NCBI GenBank assembly: GCA_964471595.1
Contig: CAYYGN010000014.1
Coordinates: 1-64,000 of the forward strand
Reading direction: 5' to 3'
DNA from: JAGNXB01 sp964471595
GTDB taxonomy: Bacteria > Bacteroidota > Bacteroidia > Chitinophagales > Saprospiraceae
Length of the DNA: 64,000 bases
Shown: positions 24,840 to 33,903 of the stretch, in pieces
How positions within the stretch are numbered: position 1 is the stretch's first letter
How the letters are laid out: each line of letters starts with the position of its first letter
The notes under the pieces: generated by a model
The model's database searches: none
What the model saw: only the letters and a program-made list of their open reading frames with translations
What the model was told of the DNA's origin: nothing
Position numbers and translations under genes: made by a program

Positions 24840-26240
24840 TCATTGATCCCACCAAACCGGCGTCAACAGGTCGGAAACCACGATGGCATTCGCATTGTAG
24901 GTCCTTTCGTCCTGAGAGGTCGGCAGCCGGCGGGGCACGGCGGTAACTCCGTTGGCCACTCCTTCCGGATTGGGCGTCAGCGCGGGGATATTGGTACGGC
25001 GCCAGTCATTCCACACTTCGGGCTGGGTGAACATGGCCACATACTTGTGCGTCATGATCTTTGCCAACGTGATGGTGGCATCCGTTTCCGAAGCCTGGAT
25101 GGCCACATACGCAGCCGGGGCTGGCGCACCGGTCACCTGCTGAATATGGGCAAGGATAGCTTCATTGTGTGCGGCGGCGGCGCGGATAGGGTTGCCCGAA
25201 CGAAGCGCAGCCTCTGCTTCAATGAACTTGGCCTCTACATAAGTCACCATGGGAGAGTTGGAGGTCGGCGATGCGAAATAGGAACCGACGTTGGAGGTCG
25301 TCACATCCTGGGAGCCGACCACAGATCCCGTGTAATTGCCATTACCATCCGGAGCGGCATAGAACGGCAGACGAGGATCGTCAATGGCGTCCAGCAATTC
25401 AATGAAAGGAGCAGCCATTTTGATGTAATTCGCCCGGGTGAAGTTGAATGCGTACCACTGGTTGAGCGAGTTTCCATCACCGGGGAATACGGCGTTGCAA
25501 TCGGAGGCCGGACTTGTGAAACCGGCAGCATATGCCAGGTCCAACGCTGCCAGAGCATCCGTGGCGGATTGAGCCGGGCTGCGCTTGCTCAGACGGTTGG
25601 CATAACGGGCCTTGAGCACATAAGCCGTTCCCAGCCAGGCATTGGCATCCCCTCCGAAAATCAGGTCATCTGATCCCGGGGAAGTAGCATTGGCGTCAGC
25701 CGGTTTCTGGAAATTGACAATAGCCTCGTCCAGCAGGGACTGAATGTCCTGATAGATGATCTCCTGACTGTCGTAGTTCGGATTCCAATTGGCTTCTCCG
25801 AGGCTGCCCTGGTTGGCTTCCCGGTTGGGAACATCCCCCCATAAATCCGACGTCAGCGCGAGGTTCATGGCTTTCATGACCTGGCCGATCCCCTGATAAT
25901 AAGGATTGCCATCCCCGGCGGCTTCGATAAGGAGGTTACAATCATTCATCACGGAATAGAGGGACGCCCATTCGTTGGTATTGTCCCCTTCCAGAATGGT
26001 GTAGTTGGTTCTCTCCAATGACTGAAACTGGACACCGGTGGTCTGTTGCATGATCATGGAGGAAAAACGCGCCAGTTCTCCGCCAAAGTGAGCGAAGGAG
26101 GCCACCTGGATCACTGTGGTGAGCAGGGCCGGATTGGCCTCGGTGGGGCTGTTGGGCGAGAATTCATAGCCGTCCACATACTTGCTGCAGGAACTCGCCA
26201 GCAAGGTGACAGCCATGATGCCTATGATTAGTTTTTTCAT
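24840..26240 (-). CDS. SusD/RagB-family outer-membrane nutrient-binding lipoprotein
   Basis: 466 residues from the ATG at 26240 (MKKLIIGIMAV...). The lipoprotein signal ends LLASSCSK. The N-terminal SPNSPTEANPALL and LASFAHFGG-like segments and the TPR-rich middle resemble the SusD-like_2 group. SusD proteins form a lid on their SusC channel and capture oligosaccharides, peptides or other polymers. The gene follows susC by 22 bp, and a strong terminator follows it. No glycoside hydrolase, peptidase or regulator lies in the operon, so the substrate is unknown. An in-frame ATG at 26276 would overlap susC and is less likely. Confidence 0.93.
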   Translation of the reverse strand: MKKLIIGIMAVTLLASSCSKYVDGYEFSPNSPTEANPALLTTVIQVASFAHFGGELARFSSMIMQQTTGVQFQSLERTNYTILEGDNTNEWASLYSVMNDCNLLIEAAGDGNPYYQGIGQVMKAMNLALTSDLWGDVPNREANQGSLGEANWNPNYDSQEIIYQDIQSLLDEAIVNFQKPADANATSPGSDDLIFGGDANAWLGTAYVLKARYANRLSKRSPAQSATDALAALDLAYAAGFTSPASDCNAVFPGDGNSLNQWYAFNFTRANYIKMAAPFIELLDAIDDPRLPFYAAPDGNGNYTGSVVGSQDVTTSNVGSYFASPTSNSPMVTYVEAKFIEAEAALRSGNPIRAAAAHNEAILAHIQQVTGAPAPAAYVAIQASETDATITLAKIMTHKYVAMFTQPEVWNDWRRTNIPALTPNPEGVANGVTAVPRRLPTSQDERTYNANAIVVSDLLTPVWWDQ

Positions 26241-26262
26241 CGTTGTTCTTTTTTTGTTCAGG

Positions 26263-29200
26263 TTAGAAAGTGGCATTCAGACCGAAAATGAAGGACTTCG
26301 TGCTTGGCATGTTGAAGTAATCGAATCCTCCGACATTCGAGCCCGCTCCTGTAAGGGATGTCTCGGGGTCAACCCCTGTGTAGTCTGTGCTCAGCCACAA
26401 ATTCCGGCCGGTGAAGAACACGTTGGCATTCTTGACAAAACCACCCGCATTGAGCGGAATGTCATAGCTGACGGTCAATTCGCGCAGACGAATCCAACTA
26501 CCGTCTTCCACGTTCTGTTCCGTAGCGGAACCGTTGTCACCGATATAACGGTTGAAGTAGGTGAAGGCATCCACCGGAATGTCATTGGGGGTACCGTCCT
26601 CCTTCACACCCGGGATGATGTAGGAACGTCCGCGATCGGCGGATTCTTCCGTTCTTCCCAACCGGTGCAAACGTGCCATAGTTCCACTCCAGAGTTGACC
26701 GCCCTCCCGGATATCCAAGAGTCCGTAAACGCGGAATCCATAGAAGGAGAAGGAGTTGCCGATGCCGGCCAGCCAATCGGGATAGGGATTGCCTACGTTG
26801 CCGCGGGCAGCATCCACGATGGGTACACCGCTGGAGTTGATGATCAGGTTGCCGCTGGCATCCCGCTTCCACCTGGTTGCATAGAAAGCACCATACGGAT
26901 CTCCGACAATGGCGAAAGATCCGATGGAAGCGAATGCCACTTCCACGTTGATCTCATCCACACCATCCGCCAGGGCAGTGACCTCGTTGACGTTGCGGTT
27001 CCAGTTGGCGGCGATATCCCACTTGAAATTCCGGGTGTTGATGACGTTGACGCCGAGTTCGATTTCCCATCCTTTGTTGACCATCTCACCGATGTTGACA
27101 AAGGCGTTCTCGAATCCCGTTGAAGGCGCAATGGGGCGGCTGACCAGCAGGTTGGAGCTCTTCGAGTCATAGTAGTTGACATCGAGGTTGATCCTTTCGT
27201 TGAAAAAGCGCAGGTTGACACCGGCTTCGATGGTGGTGACCACCTCGGGCTCCAGGTCCACGTTACCCAGGAGGGAGCTTTGTCCAAAGGCGTTCTGGCC
27301 TCCATAAGGGAATCCGAGACCGTCCGTGAAACCATCGGTGATGAACGGCTGGGTATAGTAGGTAACCGTTTGGTAAGCCGGGGGCTCAATACCTGCCTGG
27401 GCCACACTGAAACGGGCTTTACCGAAAGAAAGCACACTGTTGGGCATCAACTCGGAGAATACCCAGGACAGGTTGGCGCCAGGATAGAAAAATCCTTTTT
27501 CACGCGCATCCTTACCAAAGGAGGAAGCCCAGTCATTCCGGCCGGTCACTTGCAGATACAGTTGGTTTTTCCAGCTCAGTCCGGCCGAGAAGAAAGCGCC
27601 GGCAAGACGCTTTTCTACTGTTGTCTGGCTCGAATACAGGTCGGAGGCATTGCTCAGGTTGTAGAAACCAGGAATGGCCAGATTGCGACCACGGGCAAAG
27701 GCATCGTCGTCATACCGGGAGTTGAGGTTCATACCCAGTGTGAGCGAACCGTCAAGATCCGTCGCCAGATTGCCTGTTCCCGTGGCAAAAAGGTCCGTGT
27801 TGATCTCGCGGTGCCGTTGGGTATTTTCCCATACTTCCCCTACCGGTGCCGGGGGATCATTGGCACCAACAGCAAATATCTGCTTCCTTCTGTCCGTATA
27901 TTGGTCCACGCCGACCCGGGCGGTAATATCCAGCCATGTCAGCGGAGAATAAGTCCCCGTAATGGCCCCTGTCAGACGATCCACGTCGCCGGTGAGCGGG
28001 TTGTTGTAGGCCGACCAGAGCGGGTTGTCGTAGGCAAAGAAGTAATTGTAGGCCGATCCGTCGGGATTGTCATATCCGTTGGGGCCTTCTCCGCCGATGA
28101 TGTTGAAGTTGGGGTGCATCCTCGTCAGGGAAAGCATGATACCCGACAAGTTGGAACCGTTCTGGGCCTTGATGTCCTGTGTATTGGTATAACTACCAAA
28201 ACCGGAGAATTTGAAGGCGCCTACTCGGGTATCCGCATTGATCCGGAATGAATTCCGCTGCAGTTCCGTGTTGGGAACGATCCCCGTCTGGTTGGTATTT
28301 CCGTAGGAAAAGCGGAACTGGGCAGCCTCGGTGCCGGCAGAGATGGCCACATTGTTGTTCCAGGTCTGACCGGTCTCGAAGAAATTGCCATAGTTGTCGT
28401 AGGCCTGCGGTGCATTGGGGTTGTTGGGACCGATTTCGGAACCCCAAACGTTGGAGGTATTGGTCTGATAATTACCTGCAGCGACCACATTTCCATTGGC
28501 ATCAAAACGGCCACCTCCGGTGCCTCCCGTGTACTTGTCCTGTAATTCGGGCAACTTGTTGACCTCGTCCAGCGACAGGCTGGAATTCAGGGTAACGGAA
28601 AGGCCTTTCTTGCCTTTTTTGGTGGTGATCAGAATAACACCATTGGCGGCGCGTGTGCCATACAAGGCTGCGGCGGCAGGACCTTTCAGGATGTTCAGGC
28701 TCTCGATGTCGTTGGGGTTGATGTCCAGCGCCCGGTTGGAATTGTTGACCCCGTTGAGTCCGGCATTGAAGGGATAGTCACCGGCCACGGAACCGTTGGT
28801 CTGGTTGTCATAAGGCACGCCATCGACCACGAACAGCGGTTGGTTGTTGCCGGTAAATGTCGAGTTGCCCCGGATGAGGATCTTGGACGAGGCGCCCGGC
28901 GTTCCCCCGGACCCGATGACCTGGACACCGGCCGCTTTGGCAGCAAGTCCCTGAACGACATTGACTTCACCGGATCTCACCACATCGCCACCGGAAACGG
29001 ATTTGACCGCATAGCCCAGCGATTTTTCCTCCTTGGAAATACCCAAGGCGGTGACGACGGCTGTTTCCAGCAGAAGCACGTCGGAAGACAGGGTGACATC
29101 GGCGATGTTGGAAGCGCCGAGAATCACCTCCCGGGTCCCGTAACCCGTGTAACTGACAACGAGCGCATCCGACCCGGCAGGCACTTCAACGGAGTACTTG

Positions 29201-29367
29201 CCCTCGAGATTGGTCGTGGTGCCGATGGTCGTCCCTTTCACGATCACGGAGGCCCCAATGAGAGGTTCCCCGTTTTCGTCGGAAACGCTTCCCCTGACGG
29301 TCCTTTGAGCGACCGCCATGGATGCGAAGCCCAACAGGACGAGGAGCAATAGTAAGCCCTTTTTCAT
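26263..29367 (-). CDS. SusC/RagA-family TonB-linked outer-membrane transporter
   Basis: 1034 residues. After the signal peptide (MKKGLLLLLVLLGFASMAVA) comes a carboxypeptidase-regulatory-like domain (VRGSVSDENGEPLIGASV). The TonB-dependent plug follows, with IRGNSTFTGNNQPLFVVDG and the SusC signature of a named region near DINPNDIESLNILKG. The C-terminal beta-barrel ends with an aromatic residue (FGLNATF). It imports ligands presented by the downstream SusD using TonB energy. The ATG at 29367 is chosen because it begins the signal peptide; the frame stays open for 64 further codons upstream without a signal. Confidence 0.95.
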   Translation of the reverse strand: MKKGLLLLLVLLGFASMAVAQRTVRGSVSDENGEPLIGASVIVKGTTIGTTTNLEGKYSVEVPAGSDALVVSYTGYGTREVILGASNIADVTLSSDVLLLETAVVTALGISKEEKSLGYAVKSVSGGDVVRSGEVNVVQGLAAKAAGVQVIGSGGTPGASSKILIRGNSTFTGNNQPLFVVDGVPYDNQTNGSVAGDYPFNAGLNGVNNSNRALDINPNDIESLNILKGPAAAALYGTRAANGVILITTKKGKKGLSVTLNSSLSLDEVNKLPELQDKYTGGTGGGRFDANGNVVAAGNYQTNTSNVWGSEIGPNNPNAPQAYDNYGNFFETGQTWNNNVAISAGTEAAQFRFSYGNTNQTGIVPNTELQRNSFRINADTRVGAFKFSGFGSYTNTQDIKAQNGSNLSGIMLSLTRMHPNFNIIGGEGPNGYDNPDGSAYNYFFAYDNPLWSAYNNPLTGDVDRLTGAITGTYSPLTWLDITARVGVDQYTDRRKQIFAVGANDPPAPVGEVWENTQRHREINTDLFATGTGNLATDLDGSLTLGMNLNSRYDDDAFARGRNLAIPGFYNLSNASDLYSSQTTVEKRLAGAFFSAGLSWKNQLYLQVTGRNDWASSFGKDAREKGFFYPGANLSWVFSELMPNSVLSFGKARFSVAQAGIEPPAYQTVTYYTQPFITDGFTDGLGFPYGGQNAFGQSSLLGNVDLEPEVVTTIEAGVNLRFFNERINLDVNYYDSKSSNLLVSRPIAPSTGFENAFVNIGEMVNKGWEIELGVNVINTRNFKWDIAANWNRNVNEVTALADGVDEINVEVAFASIGSFAIVGDPYGAFYATRWKRDASGNLIINSSGVPIVDAARGNVGNPYPDWLAGIGNSFSFYGFRVYGLLDIREGGQLWSGTMARLHRLGRTEESADRGRSYIIPGVKEDGTPNDIPVDAFTYFNRYIGDNGSATEQNVEDGSWIRLRELTVSYDIPLNAGGFVKNANVFFTGRNLWLSTDYTGVDPETSLTGAGSNVGGFDYFNMPSTKSFIFGLNATF

Positions 29368-29447
29368 ACGTTTGTTAGGTTTGGTGAATGGATCTGATTT
29401 AACAAATAAGGAAGGAATGATTAACATTCCCTTAACCCTATCAACGG

Positions 29448-29475
29448 CGAATGTAGAGAATTCGCTGCAATCAAA
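29448..29475 (-). promoter_or_regulatory. Weak candidate promoter for susC-susD
   Basis: TACATTCG at 29455-29448 (one mismatch to TAnnTTTG) with TTTG at 29475-29472. The spacer of 16 is shorter than ideal. The 130-bp gap to pdxJ is otherwise without a perfect box. Confidence 0.28.
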
Positions 29476-29497
29476 TGGAAACCAGACGTAATATTTT

Positions 29498-30232
29498 TTA
29501 TACCAGAAGGTTTCTGTACATCCTGATAGTATTCGCCAGGCCATAGTAAAGACTGTCACAAATCAGTGCATGCCCGATGGATACCTCCTCAATGTTGGGC
29601 AGGCTTTCTCTGTAGAATCTCAGGTTATCCAGATTGAGATCGTGGCCGGCATTCAATCCGATTTCCACCCGAGCTGCCTCCCTGGCGCAGGCCTGATGCG
29701 GACTGACCGCCCGTATTCTGTCCTGCCGGTACTTCTTGGCATAGTTGCCCGTATATAATTCCACGCGGTCCGCACCGATGTCCCGCGCCCCTGCGACATG
29801 AACGGGATCGGGGTCAATGAAGATCGAAACCCGAATACCCGCCTCCCGGAGTCTGGCCGTCACCTCCCGAAGGAACCCCTTATGGGCCAGCGTGTCCCAA
29901 CCACCATCCGATGTCAGGGCATCCGGGGCATCCGGTACCAAGGTGCACTGTTCGGGCCGCACACCGACCACCCGTTGCAGAAAATCTTCGGTGGGATTTC
30001 CCTCGATGTTGAATTCCGTCTTCACCACTCCCCGCAATGCCGGGAGGTCGGCAAAACGCACATGTCTCTCATCCGGTCTCGGATGAACGGTGATGCCCTG
30101 GGCGCCGAAGGCCTCGCAATCAGCAGCTACCTGGCAGAGGTCGGGCAAATCGCCTCCCCGTGCATTCCGGATGAGGGCCACCTTGTTGAGATTGACACTA
30201 AGACGGGTCCCTGTAATTGCGTTTGAATCCAT
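29498..30232 (-). CDS. pdxJ: Pyridoxine 5'-phosphate synthase
   Basis: PdxJ condenses 1-deoxyxylulose 5-phosphate with 3-amino-2-oxopropyl phosphate to form pyridoxine 5'-phosphate (vitamin B6). The 244-residue TIM barrel has the family segments LSVNLNKVALIRNARG, GITVHPRPDERHVR, TEFNIEG, and GLNAGHDLNLDN; it ends with EVSIGHALICDSLYYGL. Length is as usual. The ATG at 30232 follows a perfect -7 box by four bases, so a leaderless transcript is predicted. pdxA is not present. Confidence 0.95.
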   Translation of the reverse strand: MDSNAITGTRLSVNLNKVALIRNARGGDLPDLCQVAADCEAFGAQGITVHPRPDERHVRFADLPALRGVVKTEFNIEGNPTEDFLQRVVGVRPEQCTLVPDAPDALTSDGGWDTLAHKGFLREVTARLREAGIRVSIFIDPDPVHVAGARDIGADRVELYTGNYAKKYRQDRIRAVSPHQACAREAARVEIGLNAGHDLNLDNLRFYRESLPNIEEVSIGHALICDSLYYGLANTIRMYRNLLV

Positions 30233-30236
30233 TCCC

Positions 30237-30244
30237 CAAAGATA
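30237..30244 (-). promoter_or_regulatory. -7 box abutting the pdxJ start
   Basis: TATCTTTG on the minus strand, then GGGA, then ATG. Transcription would begin at the start codon. Confidence 0.6.
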
Positions 30245-30301
30245 GACCCGGCAGAGACAGGGTCATATGCCAAAAAATAAGCACGGGTTCCAAAAGGTGA
30301 T

Positions 30302-30309
30302 TACCTTTG
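30302..30309 (+). promoter_or_regulatory. -7 box of the putative ncRNA
   Basis: A perfect TACCTTTG with no coding sequence behind it. No TTG at the standard -33 position was found. The box is inside the pdxJ-glycosyltransferase gap. Confidence 0.5.
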
Positions 30310-30312
30310 GTG

Positions 30313-30509
30313 CGCTACGATGAGAAACCCGAGTCCGGCGCCTTTTTTGACCGGCCTTGAGCCCTGACGGGCGATAATTCCACTGAACAACCCCGAGGAT
30401 TCTTGCATCTGGTCATCCCAAAGACCGGTGTCCGCTGTAGTGGACGCACCCTCTTACCAGAGAAAGGAATTCCTCCCTGGAGGCCGTCGGGAAACCGGCG
30501 GCCTTTTTT
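30313..30509 (+). ncRNA. Putative structured ncRNA or attenuator leader, class unknown
   Basis: About 197 nt between a perfect -7 box (30302-30309) and a textbook terminator (30482-30509), with no conserved coding frame. Local hairpins include GCCC-TGAC-GGGC (30361-30372), GGTC ... GACC (about 30411-30426), GTCCGC-TGTA-GTGGAC (about 30430-30445), and AGG-AATT-CCT inside CCAG...CTGG (30457-30480). CTCC-CT-GGAG just before the terminator could compete with it. I compared it by eye with RNase P, SRP, tmRNA and common riboswitches and saw none of their motifs. Length fits 6S RNA, but the single long rod expected of 6S is not obvious. It could instead be an attenuator for the gene starting at 30538. 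Confidence 0.5.
30482..30509 (+). terminator. Rho-independent terminator ending the ncRNA
   Basis: GGCCGTCGG - GAAA - CCGGCGGCC, a 9-bp stem with one G-T wobble and a GAAA tetraloop, followed by six T. It lies upstream of, not after, any gene on this strand. Confidence 0.85.
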
Positions 30510-30525
30510 ATCTCCCGCCCCATCC

Positions 30526-30533
30526 TACCTTTA
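30526..30533 (+). promoter_or_regulatory. -7 box abutting the glycosyltransferase start
   Basis: TACCTTTA (last base off consensus), then CCGC, then ATG. It gives the gene its own start downstream of the terminator. Confidence 0.45.
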
Positions 30534-30537
30534 CCGC

Positions 30538-31698
30538 ATGAGGCCTCATGTGATGCTGCTCGGACCCGCCAGCCCTTATCGCGGCGGTCCCGCCCTTTTC
30601 ATGACCTATCTGTACGAAGCCTTGTCCAACGACTTCCGGGTGGATTTTGTCAATTTCAGGATGATGTATCCCCGGATCCTTTTCCCGGGTACAACACCGA
30701 TCGACATAAGCAAAACAGCCTATCCGCCCATCCCGGGTCCCAGGCTTTTGCACACGCTGCATCCCTGGTACTGGTGGAAAACCGCCTGCCATATCCGGCG
30801 CATGAATCCCGATCTGATCGTATTCGATTGGTACCAGCCCTTCTTCGGGCCTATGTACTGGGCCATCGGTTGGCTCCTGCCAAAGACCCTGAGAGCGCGG
30901 ATCGTGATGATCACCGAGAACGTCATTTCTCACGAGGCCAGGCCCGTTGACCGGCTTCTTACCCAAATGGGATTGCATTGGGCCCGCCAGTTTCTGGCCC
31001 TTTCGGACAAGGTCCATGAGGATTTGCGTCCTTTCGCCGGTAACCGCAAAATCCATCGGTCCGAATTGCCCATTTTCCGGGAGATTTCTGATTACGAGAC
31101 CGCTCCCGGCCCTGGCATGACCGGTAAGGACCTGCACCCGTGGCCTGCAGGCACCAAAGTGCTCCTTTTTTTCGGCTACATCCGTCACTACAAAGGCCTC
31201 GACATTTTGCTCAGGGCCTTAGCCCTCTTGCTGAAGGATGACCCGGCTTATGCCCTGCTGATCGCCGGGGAGTGTTACGAAGACCCGGCTGTGTACACCG
31301 CATTGATCCGCGAACTGCACCTGGAACAACGGGTCATATTCCGGAATGCCTACATCCCCAATGAAGAAGTAGGTGCCTGGTTTCGGGCCGCAGATGCCGT
31401 CGTCCTTCCCTATCGCTCCGCAACCCAGAGCGGCATCCTGAATCTCGCCTACGGGCTTGAAAAACCGGTGGTATGTACCCGGGTGGGCGGCCTGGGCGAA
31501 TTTGTGGAAGACGGGAAGACGGGCGTCATGGTGGACGAAGCAACGCCTTCCTCTTTGGCAGAAGGTATCGCGAGGTTTTACCAACTGGCCGGCACGGTGG
31601 ACTTTGCCGCCCATATCCGCGCAAAGGCCGGCGCCAACAAATTTGCCGAGATCGGGGCGGTATTCCGTCAAATTCTCTTCCCCCATCAGGACAACTGA
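30538..31698 (+). CDS. Glycosyltransferase family 4 protein
   Basis: 386 residues with a GT-B fold. The N-terminal half starts VMLLGPASPYRGGPALF with a glycine-rich loop. The C-terminal half has LLFFGYIRHYKGLDILLRAL, an AYIPNEEVGAWFRAADAVVLP segment, and a Q-SGILNLAYGLEKPVV segment at the EX7E position, then GGLGEFVEDGKTG. It probably transfers sugar from a nucleotide donor in surface polysaccharide or lipid assembly; acceptor unknown. The ATG at 30538 was preferred because the 45 codons upstream run through the terminator. Its end overlaps the lpxB end by 13 bp, tail to tail. Confidence 0.88.
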   Translation: MRPHVMLLGPASPYRGGPALFMTYLYEALSNDFRVDFVNFRMMYPRILFPGTTPIDISKTAYPPIPGPRLLHTLHPWYWWKTACHIRRMNPDLIVFDWYQPFFGPMYWAIGWLLPKTLRARIVMITENVISHEARPVDRLLTQMGLHWARQFLALSDKVHEDLRPFAGNRKIHRSELPIFREISDYETAPGPGMTGKDLHPWPAGTKVLLFFGYIRHYKGLDILLRALALLLKDDPAYALLIAGECYEDPAVYTALIRELHLEQRVIFRNAYIPNEEVGAWFRAADAVVLPYRSATQSGILNLAYGLEKPVVCTRVGGLGEFVEDGKTGVMVDEATPSSLAEGIARFYQLAGTVDFAAHIRAKAGANKFAEIGAVFRQILFPHQDN

Positions 31699-32831
31699 CC
31701 GCCGGACGTTTGGATTTCGGGTAAGGGCATTTGCAGGATCCGGGCTGCCGCTTCCGCCGAAGCGTCCTTTTCGCCCAAAACCGCTTTGAGAACCCGATAA
31801 CCCGCCTGGATTTTCTCCCTGTTCTCCTCCACCATAAGACGGTCCACCTCCGCTTTCAGGGCAGAGGCGTTCATGTCCCTCTGGATCAGCTCGGTCACCA
31901 AAGGGCGATCCAGGATCAAGTTGACCAGGGATATATAGGCCACATGGACGATGCGTCGGGCAATGGCGTAGGAAACCGGATTCCCTTTGTAAACGACCAC
32001 CTGAGGGACTCCGAACAACGCGGTTTCAAGGGTGGCAGTGCCGGAGGTCACGACAGCCGCCCGTGCCCGGGCCAACAAATCGTAGGTCTTGCCTTCCACC
32101 AGGGTAACGTTCCCATTAGCGGGGATCATGTCGAGGTACAAGGATCTCGGCAGGGATGGCGCCCTGGCAATCATCCATCGCCAGCCCGGGTGTTGAGCGG
32201 CTGCCTCCATCATGACGGGAAGCATGGCACGGACTTCCTGCCGCCTGCTCCCGGGCAGCAGAGCCACCACCGGACCGGCAACCTCTTGTCCCAATTCCTG
32301 CCCAAAACCGGGATCGGGTTGGAAATTGGCAATCCGGTGGGCCAGCGGATGTCCCACAAAATGGGCTTTCACACCATGTTTTTCAAAAAACGCGGTTTCG
32401 AAGGGCAGGATGACCAGCAATTCATCCACGAATCTGCGCAAGGCATTCACCCGGCTCTGATGCCACGCCCATACCTGAGGGGCGATATAATAGACCGTCC
32501 GTATTCCTTTGCGGCGGACCCAGGGCAGGAGTCGCATGTTGAATCCCGGATAATCGATGAAAACAACGGTGTCCGGTCGAAAGGCGGCAATGTCCTGTCG
32601 GGCGAAAGCGAAGTTTTTGCGGATGGCGCCCAAATTGCGCACCACTTCTACAAAGCCCATGAACGCGAGGTCTTTGTAGTGTTTGACGACGGTGCAACCC
32701 GCTCCGGCCATGAGATCCCCCCCCCAACCTCGCAATGAAATGCCGGGCGATCGCTGCCTGATGGCCTGGACAAGCGCGGCTCCGTGGAGGTCGCCGGATG
32801 CCTCTCCGGCAATGATATAGATGCGTTCCAC
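31686..32831 (-). CDS. lpxB: Lipid-A-disaccharide synthase
   Basis: LpxB joins UDP-2,3-diacylglucosamine and lipid X in lipid A synthesis, at the inner membrane. About 381 residues from a GTG at 32831; the protein starts ERIYIIAGEASGDLHGA, the family's hallmark. RGWGGDLMAGAG, IDYPGFNMRL, YYIAPQVWAW, FVGHPLAH and LPGSRRQEV follow. GTG lies five bases after the upstream stop. An ATG at 32873 would overlap that gene and add residues not expected in LpxB. It is the last gene of a surE-membrane protein-lpxB unit. Confidence 0.93.
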   Translation of the reverse strand: MERIYIIAGEASGDLHGAALVQAIRQRSPGISLRGWGGDLMAGAGCTVVKHYKDLAFMGFVEVVRNLGAIRKNFAFARQDIAAFRPDTVVFIDYPGFNMRLLPWVRRKGIRTVYYIAPQVWAWHQSRVNALRRFVDELLVILPFETAFFEKHGVKAHFVGHPLAHRIANFQPDPGFGQELGQEVAGPVVALLPGSRRQEVRAMLPVMMEAAAQHPGWRWMIARAPSLPRSLYLDMIPANGNVTLVEGKTYDLLARARAAVVTSGTATLETALFGVPQVVVYKGNPVSYAIARRIVHVAYISLVNLILDRPLVTELIQRDMNASALKAEVDRLMVEENREKIQAGYRVLKAVLGEKDASAEAAARILQMPLPEIQTSGGQLS

Positions 32832-32836
32832 CCTGA

Positions 32837-33130
32837 TCAGCCGAGCAATTCCCTGCCGTACAGTATGACCCATAATATACCCAACACCAGCGTGGCCGTC
32901 ACAACGCCACGGACACTTTGCAGGAAGCGCCGGCGGTTGAAGGCCCGGAAAGGGATCAGGTTGAGGCATATGGCCAACAATACCAGGGTCCGTTCTCTCA
33001 GCAAGGGAGGACGGCCCTCTCCTCCCCATTGGGTCCATGCCCAGCCGAGGAGGAATGCCAGTCCAACACCGACAATGGGAAAAAGGATGCCCAAGGCTAC
33101 CCCATAGGGCATTTGATTTCGATCAAACAT
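32837..33130 (-). CDS. Small inner-membrane protein between surE and lpxB
   Basis: 97 residues with at least three hydrophobic segments: residues ~8-27 (VALGILFPIVGVGLAFLLGW), ~47-60 (TLVLLAICLNLIPF) and ~75-91 (GVVTATLVLGILWVILY). The positive cluster RAFNRRRF sits between the second and third. No domain is recognised. Its ATG at 33130 overlaps the surE stop by 8 bases (ATGTTTGA), suggesting translational coupling; a further ATG at 33136 is less likely. The location in front of lpxB hints at an envelope function but does not show it. Confidence 0.8.
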   Translation of the reverse strand: MFDRNQMPYGVALGILFPIVGVGLAFLLGWAWTQWGGEGRPPLLRERTLVLLAICLNLIPFRAFNRRRFLQSVRGVVTATLVLGILWVILYGRELLG

Positions 33131-33899
33131 GTGCAAGCCGGTTTAGAAGCGTGGACAATTCCGGTATGGCCGGATGGACGGTCAGGTCGTGGCCCGAAGG
33201 GACTACGGATATGTAGCCTTCCTCCAGGGCGGTCACATCGGTATCGCGGCCCTGATCGAGGTTGACAAACTCTCCGGTCAGCCAGTAATAAGGCTGTCCG
33301 CGGGGATCCTTCGCTTCCTGAAATTCCTCGATCCATCGCGCGTCGGCCTGCCGGCAGACGCGAATGCCCTGGATGTCGGGTCGCTTGGGTATGTTTACAT
33401 TCAACAGGCGGGTATGGGCGGGCTGCGATTCCAGGACCTGACGGGCAATGTGACGCACATAGGGTCTGCAGGGGCCAAAATCAGCCTCGAAACTGTAATC
33501 CAACAGGCTGAATCCGATGGACATGATTCCTTCGAGGCTGGCTTCCATGGCGGCCGAAAGTGTGCCACTGTAAATGATATTGATGGATGCGTTGGAACCG
33601 TGATTGATGCCGGATACACAGAGGTCAATCCTGCGACCTTTGAGCACGACATGTTTGGCCAATTTGACACAATCCACCGGAGTGCCCGTGCATTCCCAGG
33701 CCTCCACACCGGAATACAGGGAAACCCGGTGAATCCTCAAGGGCTCGCTCATGGTAATGGCGTGCCCCATACCGGACTGCGGGGAGTCGGGGGCTACCAC
33801 CACCACATCGCCCAGGGTTTGCATTTCCTCCACAAGGGTTCTGATCCCGGGCGCCGTGATGCCGTCATCATTGGTCACCAGGATGAGTGGTTTTCGCAT
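33123..33899 (-). CDS. surE: 5'/3'-nucleotidase SurE
   Basis: SurE is a metal-dependent nucleoside-monophosphate phosphatase linked to stationary-phase survival. The 258-residue protein has ILVTNDDGITAPG at its N-terminus (the metal-binding DD), VVVAPDSPQSGMGHAIT, and SGINHGSNASINIIYSGT. The ATG at 33899 lies four bases after a perfect -7 box, so a leaderless transcript is likely. It starts the surE-membrane protein-lpxB unit and is divergent from holA. Confidence 0.95.
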   Translation of the reverse strand: MRKPLILVTNDDGITAPGIRTLVEEMQTLGDVVVVAPDSPQSGMGHAITMSEPLRIHRVSLYSGVEAWECTGTPVDCVKLAKHVVLKGRRIDLCVSGINHGSNASINIIYSGTLSAAMEASLEGIMSIGFSLLDYSFEADFGPCRPYVRHIARQVLESQPAHTRLLNVNIPKRPDIQGIRVCRQADARWIEEFQEAKDPRGQPYYWLTGEFVNLDQGRDTDVTALEEGYISVVPSGHDLTVHPAIPELSTLLNRLAHV

Positions 33900-33903
33900 G
33901 GCG

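Noticed and set aside
30313..30509. Cobalamin, TPP, SAM or FMN riboswitch, RNase P, SRP RNA or tmRNA
   Set aside because: None of the characteristic conserved motifs of these classes was visible; only the generic ncRNA call is supported.
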